Positions 53,892 to 63,836 of a stretch of 64,000 nt of DNA are shown here, one piece after another. A program made the translations under genes and the position numbers. Source of the stretch: Rhododendron vialii (lineage: Eukaryota; Streptophyta; Magnoliopsida; Ericales; Ericaceae); assembly GCF_030253575.1 (NCBI RefSeq), contig NC_080559.1:33103501-33167500 (forward strand). Direction: 5' to 3'. Positions within the stretch are counted from its first letter, which is position 1. Each line of letters starts with the position of its first letter. A model generated the notes under the pieces. It saw nothing but the letters and a program-made list of their open reading frames with translations. It ran no database searches and had not been told where the DNA came from.

Positions 53892-54450
53892 TGAAAGAAT
53901 TACACTTGGCTACAAACAATTCCTTATGGCCGCAAATTAGGCATGTGCTAAAAACCCGGCAACCCGCGGACCCGACCCGACCCAAAGGGTCTCGGGCGGG
54001 GTCGAACATGTGGTTCGGACGGGTACGGGTTCAATTTCTATTAAAAATCAGATTTCGGTTCGGGGTTCGGATTGGTGTGTTTCTTACCCGACCTGACCAA
54101 TCCATAAAGATCTATTCGGTTTTTGGTCGGACCCGACCTGACCCGTGCACACCCCTACCGCAAATTATTGAAAGCGTGATTACTACGCATGATTCTATTG
54201 TGTTTTACATGCTTCTTGGCCGCTTTGAATTACTCGTGGACGCGTCGAATTACATTCTCTTGTGTTTTACATGTTTTTTGGCCACGTTGAACTACACTTG
54301 GTCGCTTCGAAGTACTTGGGGACGCGTCGAATTACACTTGGCCGCGTCAAATTACATTCTCTTGTGTTTTATACATGCTTTTTGGCCGCGTCAAAGTACA
54401 CTTGGCCACGTTGAATTAGAATTGGCCGCATTTAATTACTCGTGGCCGCA
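53892..54450 (+). repeat. TTGGCCGC minisatellite, site 2
   Basis: Same modules and order as 44190-44735, interrupted by a hAT MITE at 53938-54157. Confidence 0.85.
53938..54157. mobile_element. hAT-type MITE with 8-bp target duplication
   Basis: A 220-bp element beginning TAGGCATGTGC and ending GCACACCCCTA, rich in GGGTCGGGT/CCCGACC words. The 8-bp CCGCAAAT flanks it on both sides (53930-53937 and 54158-54165). The paralogous site near 44225 reads GGCCGCAAATTATTG with one CCGCAAAT and no insertion, so limits and duplication are exact. Eight-base duplications are the hAT hallmark. Confidence 0.93.
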
Positions 54451-54550
54451 AACATTTGTGTAATCGTATTCATCAGTCACGCTTTTGTACTAAAACTCCC
54501 AGCCACAAACTGGCCAACTTTTTTCAATTGAAACTCTCTCTGCCTTTCAA

Positions 54551-54555
<5 letters not shown>

Positions 54556-54592
<37 letters not shown>
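54556..54592. repeat. (CT)n microsatellite
   Basis: About 18 CT units followed by a short CA run. Confidence 0.95.
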
Positions 54593-54596
<4 letters not shown>

Positions 54597-55649
54597 ACAC
54601 ACACACACTTGGAAGGTTTGAAGTGTGTTGTGTGGATTGTGAAATTCCTTCTCCACGTGTTTTCTTTTCTTTTCTGTTTTTTATGTGAAGTTATGGAAGT
54701 TTAATCTAGGAATCTGTTGGATTGAACTCCATTATCAAATTAACGAGAAGAGAATCTATTGTACTCTGCGTTTACTTAATTTTCTTCCTCAATGAATATA
54801 TTTTTATGGTACGTACGTACGTTGTTTTCTACTACTCCTAGCTTATTGGAATTATTAGGTTAGACGGAGGCGTTTGGAACTCCAATATTGGACATGGGGA
54901 CCCTACTGCTGGCTTAGGAGCCCAGCAGGCTCTGTTCCCTCGAAATAGGTTTCATTTTGAAATCTGAAAATTTAAATCCAAACTGTTTATATAGGAAATC
55001 ATGAGAGAAAATAAGATGCGCCCGGGGCACATTACAAGAATAGAGAAAATGTGGATGCGCCTGGGGCGCTTTCGAATTTTTTCTGAGGCTCATGTGATGC
55101 AGCAAATATTCTTGATTTGTGTTTTACTGAGCTTTTCTAGTCCGAATTGGTAGGAGACTAAAAAAAGGCAATTCTTTAAAAATTATAAGGATTGTTAAAG
55201 CATAAGAGAGGCACAAGAAGCCCGAACGAAGTGATTCCAAGAGTTGTTCAAGCATAAGAGAGGCACAAGAAGCCAGTATATATAGGAAGGGATTCCAAGA
55301 GTTCCATCCATGAAGATGTGGACTTATTGAACAACTTGGATCGATCTCCAACCGAAAGTAACCGAATTACTTCACCAAGGATCTCATATAGTAGATTGTA
55401 AAATTACAAATTGAGAGTGTGAGGATTGAGTGCGCAAGTACAGTGTAAGAATTGAGAGCGGGAGCGTAAGACATTAATTTGAAGGAGTTAATTAAAACTA
55501 GATCAACTGATTGATGATCCGCTTTAATAGGGAAAGAGACTAACCCTGTAATTAAACAGAGAAAGAGAAAATACTAGTACTTCTAATCTACACAGATCTG
55601 CATATATCAAGCCAACAAATTTAGTAGCAGAAACATTTGAACTTGGTTT

Positions 55650-55849
55650 GGTTGGGGTGCGCCAAGCCAAGGCTATTTGCAACACCAAGGCAACGCATTA
55701 GAGGCCACAGTAGCAAGCTACTGTAGTGGGCCCTCCCCTCAAAAAATTATTAATTTAATAAAGAGTGAATCGATTGCCCACATATCAGATATTTAACTAA
55801 TAAGAATAGATACTACACTTGATCTTTGCCAAAAGGCCGAGAAAGGAAT
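55650..55849 (-). ncRNA. U2 snRNA-like gene, copy 3 (full length)
   Basis: About 200 nt on the minus strand covering all of plant U2. The 5' end reads ATTCCTTTCTCGGCC (ATACC in typical plant U2). The branch-point pairing GTAGTA is intact. The Sm-like ATTTTTTGAGG, the CTACAGTAGCTTGCTACT stem and the terminal GGCTTGGCGCACCCCAACC are present. Stem IIa is damaged (GTGGGCAATCGATTCAC is no longer a good palindrome) and the region before the last stem has drifted. The RNA would be the branch-site-recognising core of the U2 snRNP if functional. It is more likely a decaying gene copy. Promoter and 3'-box remain. Confidence 0.88.
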
Positions 55850-55869
55850 GTCTTCTCTTCTCTTGGGTT

Positions 55870-55926
55870 GCCTATTTTATAATCAAGTTTTCTCTCCTCG
55901 TTTTTCTGCTTAGTTGATGTGGGAAA
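55870..55926 (-). promoter_or_regulatory. Pol II-type plant snRNA promoter of U2 copy 3
   Basis: On the minus strand TTCCCACATCA (55915-55925) differs by little from the plant USE consensus RTCCCACATCG. TATAAAATA lies at about 55873-55881, 24-32 bp before the U2 5' end. The USE-to-TATA gap is about 33 bp, the spacing that specifies Pol II rather than Pol III in plant snRNA genes. A 3'-box match to CA-N5-AGTNNAA lies at the other end, 55637-55650. Confidence 0.75.
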
Positions 55927-56880
55927 CAAACCCCAAAGTAACAAACTGGGTTTTGCTGCTTTTGCACATATTCTGCTTGGTTTGTGCCATCAGTTCCACT
56001 TGGTTGTTTGAAACCTCTGAGTACCTAGTGAATCCCCCCCCTAAATTAGGCCATTAGATATCTAAGTTAGCCCTTTAAATTGCCCAATAGTGAGATCAAT
56101 ACGCAACTCTGTATAGCTTAGAATGTGATTGAGTTGGTTCTAGCTTCAGAAAGTCTTTGCTACCCCTAGAGTTCCCTTTATTCTGCTTTTTAGCCCTGTA
56201 ATTCCTCTCTTCTTTGTTTTGGTTTGGACCTTGTCTTGTACATGAGTATCCAATATCCCCTTGGTCCATGTTTTTTAGTTTGTTTTTTCTCTCAATGAAA
56301 TGCAACTTACCAAAACAAACTTGTACTAAAGCTTATTGAGTGGACTCGTGTAGCGTGTGGAGGATCAAAACCAAACACTCACACACGAATTGAGAGAAAA
56401 CTTAACTATTATTGGATCATACGCAATAACATTTCAAAAGAAAAAGACTCTCCAGAGGAGCAATCCTTTGAGCTCGACTCCCTCTGGTTATCTCTCATCC
56501 TCACCACAAATCTCGCCTTGGGTGAATCCTGATGATGAAACGGTTTTTGATTATTTAATGAAGTGTGGAGTGCCCAATGAACGTGTACCGTAGAACTAGG
56601 GATGTGTGCGTCAAAGGGATCTTAAAATGTGTAAATGGTCGTGAAAACGAACTTTAGCCTTTGTTGCTCCAATGATCTTTGAATCGGTCTCCCTTCGACT
56701 GACTTTTCATAAATAAAATTTTATTATTAATTGGTCATTTCCATCATCTTTTAATACAGTTAAAACTTTATTTATCATTATATAATTGGTCTTAATCCTA
56801 TTTAAAAAAAAACTATACGAGCATTTTATTGAAAGAATTTATTTTTCTACCAATTGAGGGTAAAACGGTTATGTATTTAG

Positions 56881-57135
56881 ATTGGACAAGACTTCTAATG
56901 GTTCAATCCACGACCAAATTGGAGTTCGGAGTGTCTGGGGCAAGTCTGCAAAGTTGGACTTGTTTGCAATGTTCATGATGAGCCCGGAGCACATTGTAAT
57001 GCGCCTGGGCGCCAAGGAGTGCACCTGAGGCTCATTGTAATGCTGGATAACATGTTAAACTTTCCGGACTTGGCCTGGACACTCCCGAACTCCAATTTTC
57101 ACATGGTTTAAACCGTTAGAAAGCTTGTCCAATTT
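56881..57135. repeat. unit hairpin, copy 4
   Basis: Same arms. The loop words have drifted (GAGCCCGGAGCACA). Confidence 0.88.
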
Positions 57136-58084
57136 ACTTTCTAGCCCAAGTATTTTGGATAAAAAATCATTTGTATATCTAATGAAGTGAGCATTTTACC
57201 CTGGATGGGTCAAAATATGATTCGTTCCGGCAAAATGCCTGTATGTTACTCATTTTAAATTGGATCAAGACCCATTATTTATCAATAAATAGTATTTTTA
57301 AAGTACTAAAAGATGATGGGATCCAACCATAGATGGGAGTTGAACATATAGTTTCTCTTTCCCCACATTGAACCAATTGATATTCTTGCTTGCGATTGGT
57401 ATTTTTTTGGAAGCATCAATCTGAATGATACATTGTTTGGCAACAACTATAAATGTGTTTTGAATCAGAATGATGAATTTCAGTTGTTCATTACATCAAA
57501 AAAGAAAAACGTACTGAATATGCTCCCAAGGCGCATTACAGAAACTTAAAAAATAGGATGTGCCTAGGGAGCAATTCAATTGCGCCTGAGACACATTACA
57601 AAAAAGAAGAAATTCTGGGTGCGCCAAGCCAGGGCGCGACTTAAATGTGCCTTACAAAAAGAGTGCAAATTAATCAGGATGCACGCTCTTGGCGCAATTC
57701 AAATATGCCCGAGGCGCATGTGATGCAAATGTTTTTGGACTGGTTCGTTTTAGCCCGGGTCGGCTGGAGACTATAAAAGGCCTGCCTTTAAACATTAATT
57801 AGTGTAAGAATTTTTCAAGCAAAAGAGACACACAAGAAGCCAGGGCAAAGGGTTTCCAAGAGTTCCATCCATGAAGATTTCATTGAACAACTTAAATCGA
57901 TCTCCAATCAAATCACTTCACCGAGAATTTCATTTGGAATGTAAAATTACTCATCATCAAATTATTTCTCATCAATGGCGGCATTCTTTGTTGGTTACGC
58001 TTTCGTTACAAAAAATTAGTTAACTAGCTAAAAGGCCTATTCATTTAAAATGCAAGTTGACAATATCTTGATTTCTTGGTACAT

Positions 58085-58870
58085 TTCAAGACAAGGTATT
58101 GTGGAAGTTGACAATTGTTTTAACAAACTGCAAGGTGAAGTAAGGCCTAGCAGTGGTGCATTGACCTTGCGTATCTCAGCTTCTGGGAAGAATGTTAATT
58201 TTTTCCAAGGCAAAATGTCTGATTTTTCTATTGAAATGGGACTTCATCATAGTGTTTTCCAAACTTCATTGTTGTATTTTTATGCAAATTAAAGTTTGGG
58301 GACATTACTTGGAGTGCTATTATATCAGGTCTTATTGATGGGGAGCTGATATAATATGACCATGGGCTAGGTTTCAAAGCCCTGCAATTTTGTCATCAAA
58401 TGGCGGAAGAAGGAATGGAGCCGAATAGTATGACCTTCTTGAGCTTATTATCTGCTTGTAGCCACTTTGGTCATCTAGGTGAAGGCTGTAGAGTCGTTTA
58501 TTCCATGAAATGGAGATTCAGAATGGGAAGCTCAATGAGGATTTGTTGGGCCAATCATGGAATGGGCATTTGGTATGATTCTGAAACTAGTGACTTTTCT
58601 ATGTGGTAGGATTTTGGGAGCGCTATTGGCAGCTTGTAGAGTTCATGGGAACAAAAAGGTGAGGGGAATATGTAGCAAAATGGCTCTTATATATGGAACC
58701 TAAAAATGTTGGCTAGCAACTACCCTAAGTAAAGTTTAAGCTGTTGTTGAAAGGTGGGATAGAGTTGAAGAAGTACTGAGAGCAGCTGAGGTGGAGCTGC
58801 GTTGAAGCCTATTGATCAATCCATGGGTTTGTTTCTGGAAATCAATCACACCTTCAAATTCTTGAAATCT
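58085..58870 (+). pseudogene. PPR-protein fragment, copy 4
   Basis: Same fragment, with the 69-codon open PPR stretch at 58403-58609 and breaks elsewhere. AAEVELR is recognisable near the 3' end. Confidence 0.8.
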
Positions 58871-59633
58871 ATGAGCCACTGGATGTTATATGTAGGAATG
58901 AAATTACATCAACAGAAAAAACTGAATGCTCCCAACGTGCAGTTGAAATTCGGTTGAGGCGTCCTACAGAATGAGAGAAAATAGAAAATGCCTGGGGCGT
59001 GATTCAATTGCGCCTGAGGCACATTACAAAAGGATAGAAAATGTGAATGCGCCTAGGCACAACTTAAATGCGCCTGAGGCATATGTGAAGCAGCAAATAT
59101 TTTTAAATTGTTTTTTTAATTGAGGTTTTCTAGTCTGAATTGGAGCAAGACTAAAAAAAGGCAATCCTTCAAACTTTATAACGATTTTTAAAGCATAAGA
59201 GAGGCACAAGAAGCCCATACGAAGTGACTCCAAGGGTTGTTCGAGCATAAAAGAAGCACAAGAAGCGAGTATAGGAAGGGATTCCAAGAGTTCCATCCAT
59301 GAAGATGTGGACTTATTGAACAAATTGGATCGATCTCCAGCCGAATTACTTCACCAAGGATCTCATATAGTAGATTGTAAAATTTCGAATTGAGAGTGCG
59401 AGGATTGAGTGCGCAAGTACAGTTTAAGAATTGAGAGAGGGAGCGTAAGACATTAATTTGAAGGAGTTAAAACTAGATCAGCTGATTGATGATCCGCTTA
59501 GTAGGGCAAGAGACTAACCTGTAATTAAACAGTCAACATAATACTAGTACTTCTCAATTACACAAATCTGCATATGTCAAGCTAACTAATTTGGTTCTAG
59601 ACCTGAAGTAGCTGAAACATTTGAACTTGGTTT

Positions 59634-59833
59634 GGTTGGGGTGCGCTAAACCAAGGAAATAGTGCAACACCAATGCAACGTATTAGAGGCCGTAGTAGCA
59701 AGCTACTGTAGTGGGCCCTCCCCTCAAAAAATATTAATTTAATAAAGAGTGAACCAATGGCCCACATATCAGATATTAAACTAATAAGAGCAGATACTAC
59801 ACTTGATCTTTGCCTGAAGGCCGAGAAAGGTAT
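59634..59833 (-). ncRNA. U2 snRNA-like gene, copy 4 (full length)
   Basis: About 200 nt on the minus strand with the canonical 5' end ATACCTTTCTCGGCC, intact GTAGTATCTG, Sm-like ATTTTTTGAGG and terminal GCGCACCCCAACC. Changes include GGCCTTCAGGCAAAG (GGCCTTTTGGCTAAG expected) and an altered stem IIa (GTGGGCCATTGGTTCAC). It is the best-preserved 5' end in the array. Function is doubtful, but transcription is possible given the promoter. Confidence 0.88.
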
Positions 59834-59852
59834 GTTCTCACTTCTCTTGAGC

Positions 59853-59910
59853 TGCCTATTTTATAGTCAAGTTTTCTCTCCTCGTTTTTCGGCTTAGTTG
59901 GTGTGGGAAA
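59853..59910 (-). promoter_or_regulatory. Pol II-type plant snRNA promoter of U2 copy 4
   Basis: Minus strand: USE-like TTCCCACACCA at about 59899-59909 and TATAAAATA at about 59857-59865, with about 33 bp between them. A CA-N5-AGTNNAA 3'-box lies at 59621-59634. Confidence 0.7.
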
Positions 59911-60079
59911 CAAACCCCAAAGTAACAAATTGGGTTTTGCTGCTTTTGCACATATTCTGCTTGGTTTGTGCCGTCAATTCGACTCGGTTGTTTGAAGCCT
60001 TTGAGCACCTAGTGAGTCTTTGTGTCCATCAATTACATTGTAGCTGTTGAATCTATTGAGTATCAGATTACTTGGGACA

Positions 60080-60096
60080 CCCCCCCCCCCCCCCCC
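60080..60096. repeat. poly(C) run
   Basis: 17 C residues in the tail of unit 4. A shorter C run occurs at the same place in the other units. Confidence 0.9.
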
Positions 60097-60573
60097 AATT
60101 AGCCCTTTAGATATCTAAATTAGCCCTCTAAATTGCCCAATAATGAGTTCAATAGCTCTGTATAGCTTAGAATGTGATTGACTTGGTTCTAGCTTCAGGA
60201 AGTCTTTGCTACCCCTCAAGTTCCCTTTGTTCTGCTTTTTAGCCTTGTAATTCCGCTTTTCTTTCTGTTTTGGTTTGGACCTTGTCTAGTACATGGTACA
60301 TCCGGTTTTGAAGAAAACGATGAATCTCTACAATAGAAGAAATATGTGGTCTTGATAGGAATTAACGTACACGTTTCCAAATATATTGGGGTTCCTGTGT
60401 TCCAGAGTCTTCGACAATCGTATAGTACCATTCATTTTTATCTTTGGAAACTCGTATACACTAGATACCACATGCATCACAAAAGATGGAATTTTCAAAC
60501 TTATGTTTGGACCTTTGAACTTGTGGGGAAGACTGAAAAGTGGATGAGAAATGTAATAGGCAAAAAGGGTAAG

Positions 60574-60730
60574 CGTGAAGTTGCCTCCCATCTCAGTTGG
60601 TAGAGCAAGCAATGGACACTTAATTTGGTGAGAGTTCAAACCCCAACCCTACATTCCTTTCTCCTAGTAGGATTTTCTTAAATTGAAAATAGATGTATTC
60701 GATTTGAACAAAGGACTGTTTTTTTTTTCA
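60574..60730 (+). mobile_element. tRNA-derived SINE candidate
   Basis: A-box-like CTCAGTTGGTAGAGCA at about 60592 and B-box-like GAGTTCAAACCCC at about 60632 have tRNA spacing, but the sequence does not fold as a full tRNA. 3' limit uncertain. Confidence 0.5.
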
Positions 60731-60965
60731 TAATAAATACATGCGCGTGAAGTTAACTGCTTGGAATTTTTTGCTTAAAACTCGAGTTTCAAGTCTCCAT
60801 AATCTGTTGGGGAGAGTTAAACATCTGCTTTAATGCTCAAATCACATGGTAATATCTTAGCTTCAGACTTGAAATAGATGCATTGGAATTTCCTACAAAT
60901 AGCTATGCAATGTTAAGACATCTGGAAATTTAGTTTATGAAGAAAACTACTTGTGACGTAATAGG

Positions 60966-61130
60966 GGTGTTTTTTTTTTTTTTTTTGTCATTCTTTATTC
61001 CTAATCTACTATATCCTAGGGGACTTGAGTAGAGGGATGGGTGCTTACCGCAGGAATCGAACCCTGCCCATGTGTGTCGGAGTATAAGGGAGACACCAAC
61101 TGCACTCCACTCCACTTGCAATGGGTGTCA
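60966..61130 (-). mobile_element. tRNA-derived SINE with poly(A) tail
   Basis: Minus strand: AGTTGGTGTCTCC near the start, B-box GGGTTCGATTCCTG at 61051-61065 and a 17-base A tail (T run at 60970-60986 on the plus strand). Confidence 0.65.
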
Positions 61131-61467
61131 TGTTCTTTTTCTTCTCCTAAATTAAAAACAAGTCTTTTAACGTATAAACAAGCCAAGGTTTGAACATGTT
61201 TTGAAACTCATTTCGAGTCATGTTTGAGTAAATTAAATTTGACTTTCATTCAATTCAAATGTAAGTACCTTAAGACTAGCCTCATTCTGCTAAGTTTTCT
61301 TTAAAAAATAAGTAATTATTTGTAATTTTTAAACTTAAAAATAATGTATTTGCTAAAACAATTTGTCAACAAAGAAAAAGAAAAAAGAAAAGGAGCAGTC
61401 TACCAGGGATGGAATTAATTATGCATTATTTGCAAACAAAAGTATTCGGTTATTCGAGAAAAATCAA

Positions 61468-61858
61468 TATACTCTTGGCCGCGTCGAATTTCCCTTGACT
61501 GCTACAAATTACTCTTGGACGTGTGGAATTGCACTTGGCCGCATCGAATTGCACTTGGCTGCTGCGAATTACTCATGTCCGCCTCAAATTGTACTTGGCC
61601 GCGTTTAATTGCACTTGGCCGCGTTGAATTGCACTAGGCCGCTTTGAATTGCACTTGGCCGCATTTATTGCACATGGCCGCGTCGAATTGCACATGGCTG
61701 AGTTTAATTGCACTTGGCCGCATCTAATTGCCCTGCAAAGTGCAACTAGAAGCGGCCAAGAGTAATTTGAAGCGGCCAAGTGCAATTCGATGCGGCTAAG
61801 AGTAATTCGTAGCGGCCAAGTGCAATTAGATGCGGCCAAGTGTAATTCGACGCGGCCA
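61468..61858. repeat. TTGGCCGC minisatellite, site 3, arranged as a foldback
   Basis: About 13 copies of a 20-bp unit near TTGGCCGCGTCGAATTGCAC run in the plus direction from 61468. At about 61730-61745 the direction flips, and six to seven copies run in complement (GCGGCCAAGTGCAATTCGAT) to 61858. The right part can pair with the left part over about 110 bp. Confidence 0.9.
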
Positions 61859-62404
61859 ATTAATTTATCTATAGCTTATCTCCCTTGTTGCGAATAGCCG
61901 CCCCCAAGAGAAGCCTTGAAGCCGGACCTGGTGTTCTTCTCCATGAATTTCTCAATTATCAGAGAAAAAACAAACATACAATTGCTTTCACAGATATTTA
62001 TGCAGAATAAATTGTTCATATTCATACACATTGATCCAACTTATTGTACTCTTCCTTCCTTTTCTTTCAATCAACAAATTCGTTGTATCCTCTCATCTAT
62101 TTGCTCTTAAAATATGTTAGTATACAATACACAATTCTAGCAAAATACATCTCATCCAGTGCTATGTAATTTGAGAGTTTACAAGTTCCACAGGACCACT
62201 GGAAAAGACCAAAATGGGCCTTTAAACATCGATAAAAGTTGCACCTTCCATCACAGTTTTAGGCAGTGGTTTTCTGTTGCTGCACCACCAGCACAGATGC
62301 TCTACCCTTGAGATCCGACGACGAAAGAATGTCTCCGATCACTCCCATCCCCGGCAACTCACTCCACCCTTTCAACCCTGACATCTGTGAAAACTCCACA
62401 CCCC

Positions 62405-63120
62405 AATGTCTGTTGCTTCTGGGAAGAATGTTAATCTTTTCAAGGCAAAATGTCTGATTTTGCTATTGAAAATGGACTTAATCACAATGTTTTCCAAACT
62501 TCATTGTTGGATTTTGATGTAAAGTTTGGGGACATGGAGAACAGCATTACTTGGAGTGCTATTATATAAGGTCATATTGATGGAGAGCAGATATAATATG
62601 ACCATGGGCTAAGTTTTGAAGCCCTGCAATTTTGTCGTCAAATGGCAGAAGAAGGAATGGAGCCGAATAGTATGACCTTCTTGAGCTTATTAATTGCTTG
62701 TAACCACTCTGGCCATTTAGGTGAAGGCTGTAGAGTCGTTTATGCCATGAAATGGAGATTCGGAATGGGAAGCTCAACGAGGATTTGTTGGGCCAATCAT
62801 GGAATGCGCATTTGGTATGATTATGAAACTAGTGACTTTTCTATGTGGTAGGATTTTGGGAGCGCTATTGGCAGCTTGTAGAGTTCATGGGAACCAAAAA
62901 ATGAGGGGAATATGTAGCAAAATGGCTCTTATATTTGGAACCCTAAAATGCTGGCTAGCTACTACACTTAGTAAAGTTTAAGCTGTTGTTGAAAGGTGGG
63001 ATAGAGTTGAAGAAGTACGGAGAGCAGCCGAGGTGGAGCTGCGTTGAAGCCTAATGATGAATGCATGGGTTTGTTTCTGGAAATCTATTGCACCTTCAAA
63101 TTCTTGAAATCTATGAGCCA
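62405..63120 (+). pseudogene. PPR-protein fragment, copy 5
   Basis: Starts abruptly at CTTCTGGGAAGAATGTTAAT, which is internal to the other copies. It then runs to the end of the E-motif-like part. It is joined at its left to unrelated sequence. Confidence 0.8.
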
Positions 63121-63836
63121 CTAGATGTTATATGTAGCAATGAAATTACATCAACAGAAAAAACTGAATGCTCCCAACGTGCAGTTGAAATTTGCTTGAG
63201 GCGCCCTATAGAATGAGAGAAAATAGTATGCACCCGGGGCACGATTCAATTGCGCCTGAGGCACATTACAAAAGGATAGAAAATGTGAATGTGCCCGGGC
63301 ACAACTTAAATGTGCCTGAGGCACCTGTGAAGCAGCAAATATTTTTCATTTGTTTTTTTAACTGAGTTTGTCTAGTCTGAATTGGAGCGAGACTAAAAAA
63401 AGGTAATCCTTCAAACATTATAACAAAATTTCAAAGCATAAGAGAGGCACAAGAAGCCAGTATGAAGTGACTCCAAGGGTTGTTCGAGCATAAGAGAGGC
63501 ACAAGAAGCCAATATAGGAAGGGATTCCAAGAGTTCCATCCATGAAGATGTGGACTTGTTGAACAACTTGGATCGATCTCCAACTGAATTACTTCACCAA
63601 GGATCTCATATAGTAGATTGTAAAATTACGAATTGAGAGTGCGAGGATTGAGTGCACAAGTATAGTGTAAGAATTGAGAGCAGGAGGATTGATGATCCTC
63701 TTAATAGGGCAAGAGATAACCCTACAATTAACCAGTCGACAAACTACTAGTACTTCTCAATTAAAGAGATCTGCATATGTCAAGCCAACTAATTTGGTTC
63801 TAGACCTGAAGTAGCAGAAACATTTCAACTTTGTTT

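Larger units (their letters stand above)
52043..56575. repeat. tandem array unit 3 (~4.53 kb, rearranged)
   Basis: The left third matches unit 2 (hairpin 52422-52655; a 28-bp local duplication near 52800-52850). After CCATGAAGATTTCATTGAAC (about 53492) the PPR fragment is absent. It is replaced by LINE 3' scrap, the TTGGCCGC minisatellite, a hAT MITE and a CT tract (53493-54900). It then continues with the spacer and a full-length U2 (55650-55849). Confidence 0.85.
56576..60296. repeat. tandem array unit 4 (~3.72 kb)
   Basis: Contains hairpin 56881-57135, spacer, PPR fragment 58085-58870, a spacer shared with unit 3 but not units 1-2 (GAGAGGCACAAGAAGC repeats, 59190-59270) and full-length U2 (59634-59833). 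It breaks off within the tail block at about 60296 (after GTCTAGTACATGG). Confidence 0.85.
60297..62404. other. non-array segment between units 4 and 5
   Basis: About 2.1 kb without array homology. It contains two tRNA-like SINE candidates and a foldback minisatellite. The last 150 bp (62255-62404) carry an open frame with SPITPIPGNSLHPFNPDIC leading straight into PPR copy 5. Its origin is unknown. Confidence 0.6.

Noticed and set aside
60590-60650. A functional tRNA gene
   Set aside because: A- and B-box-like words are present, but acceptor and anticodon stems do not pair; better explained as a SINE.
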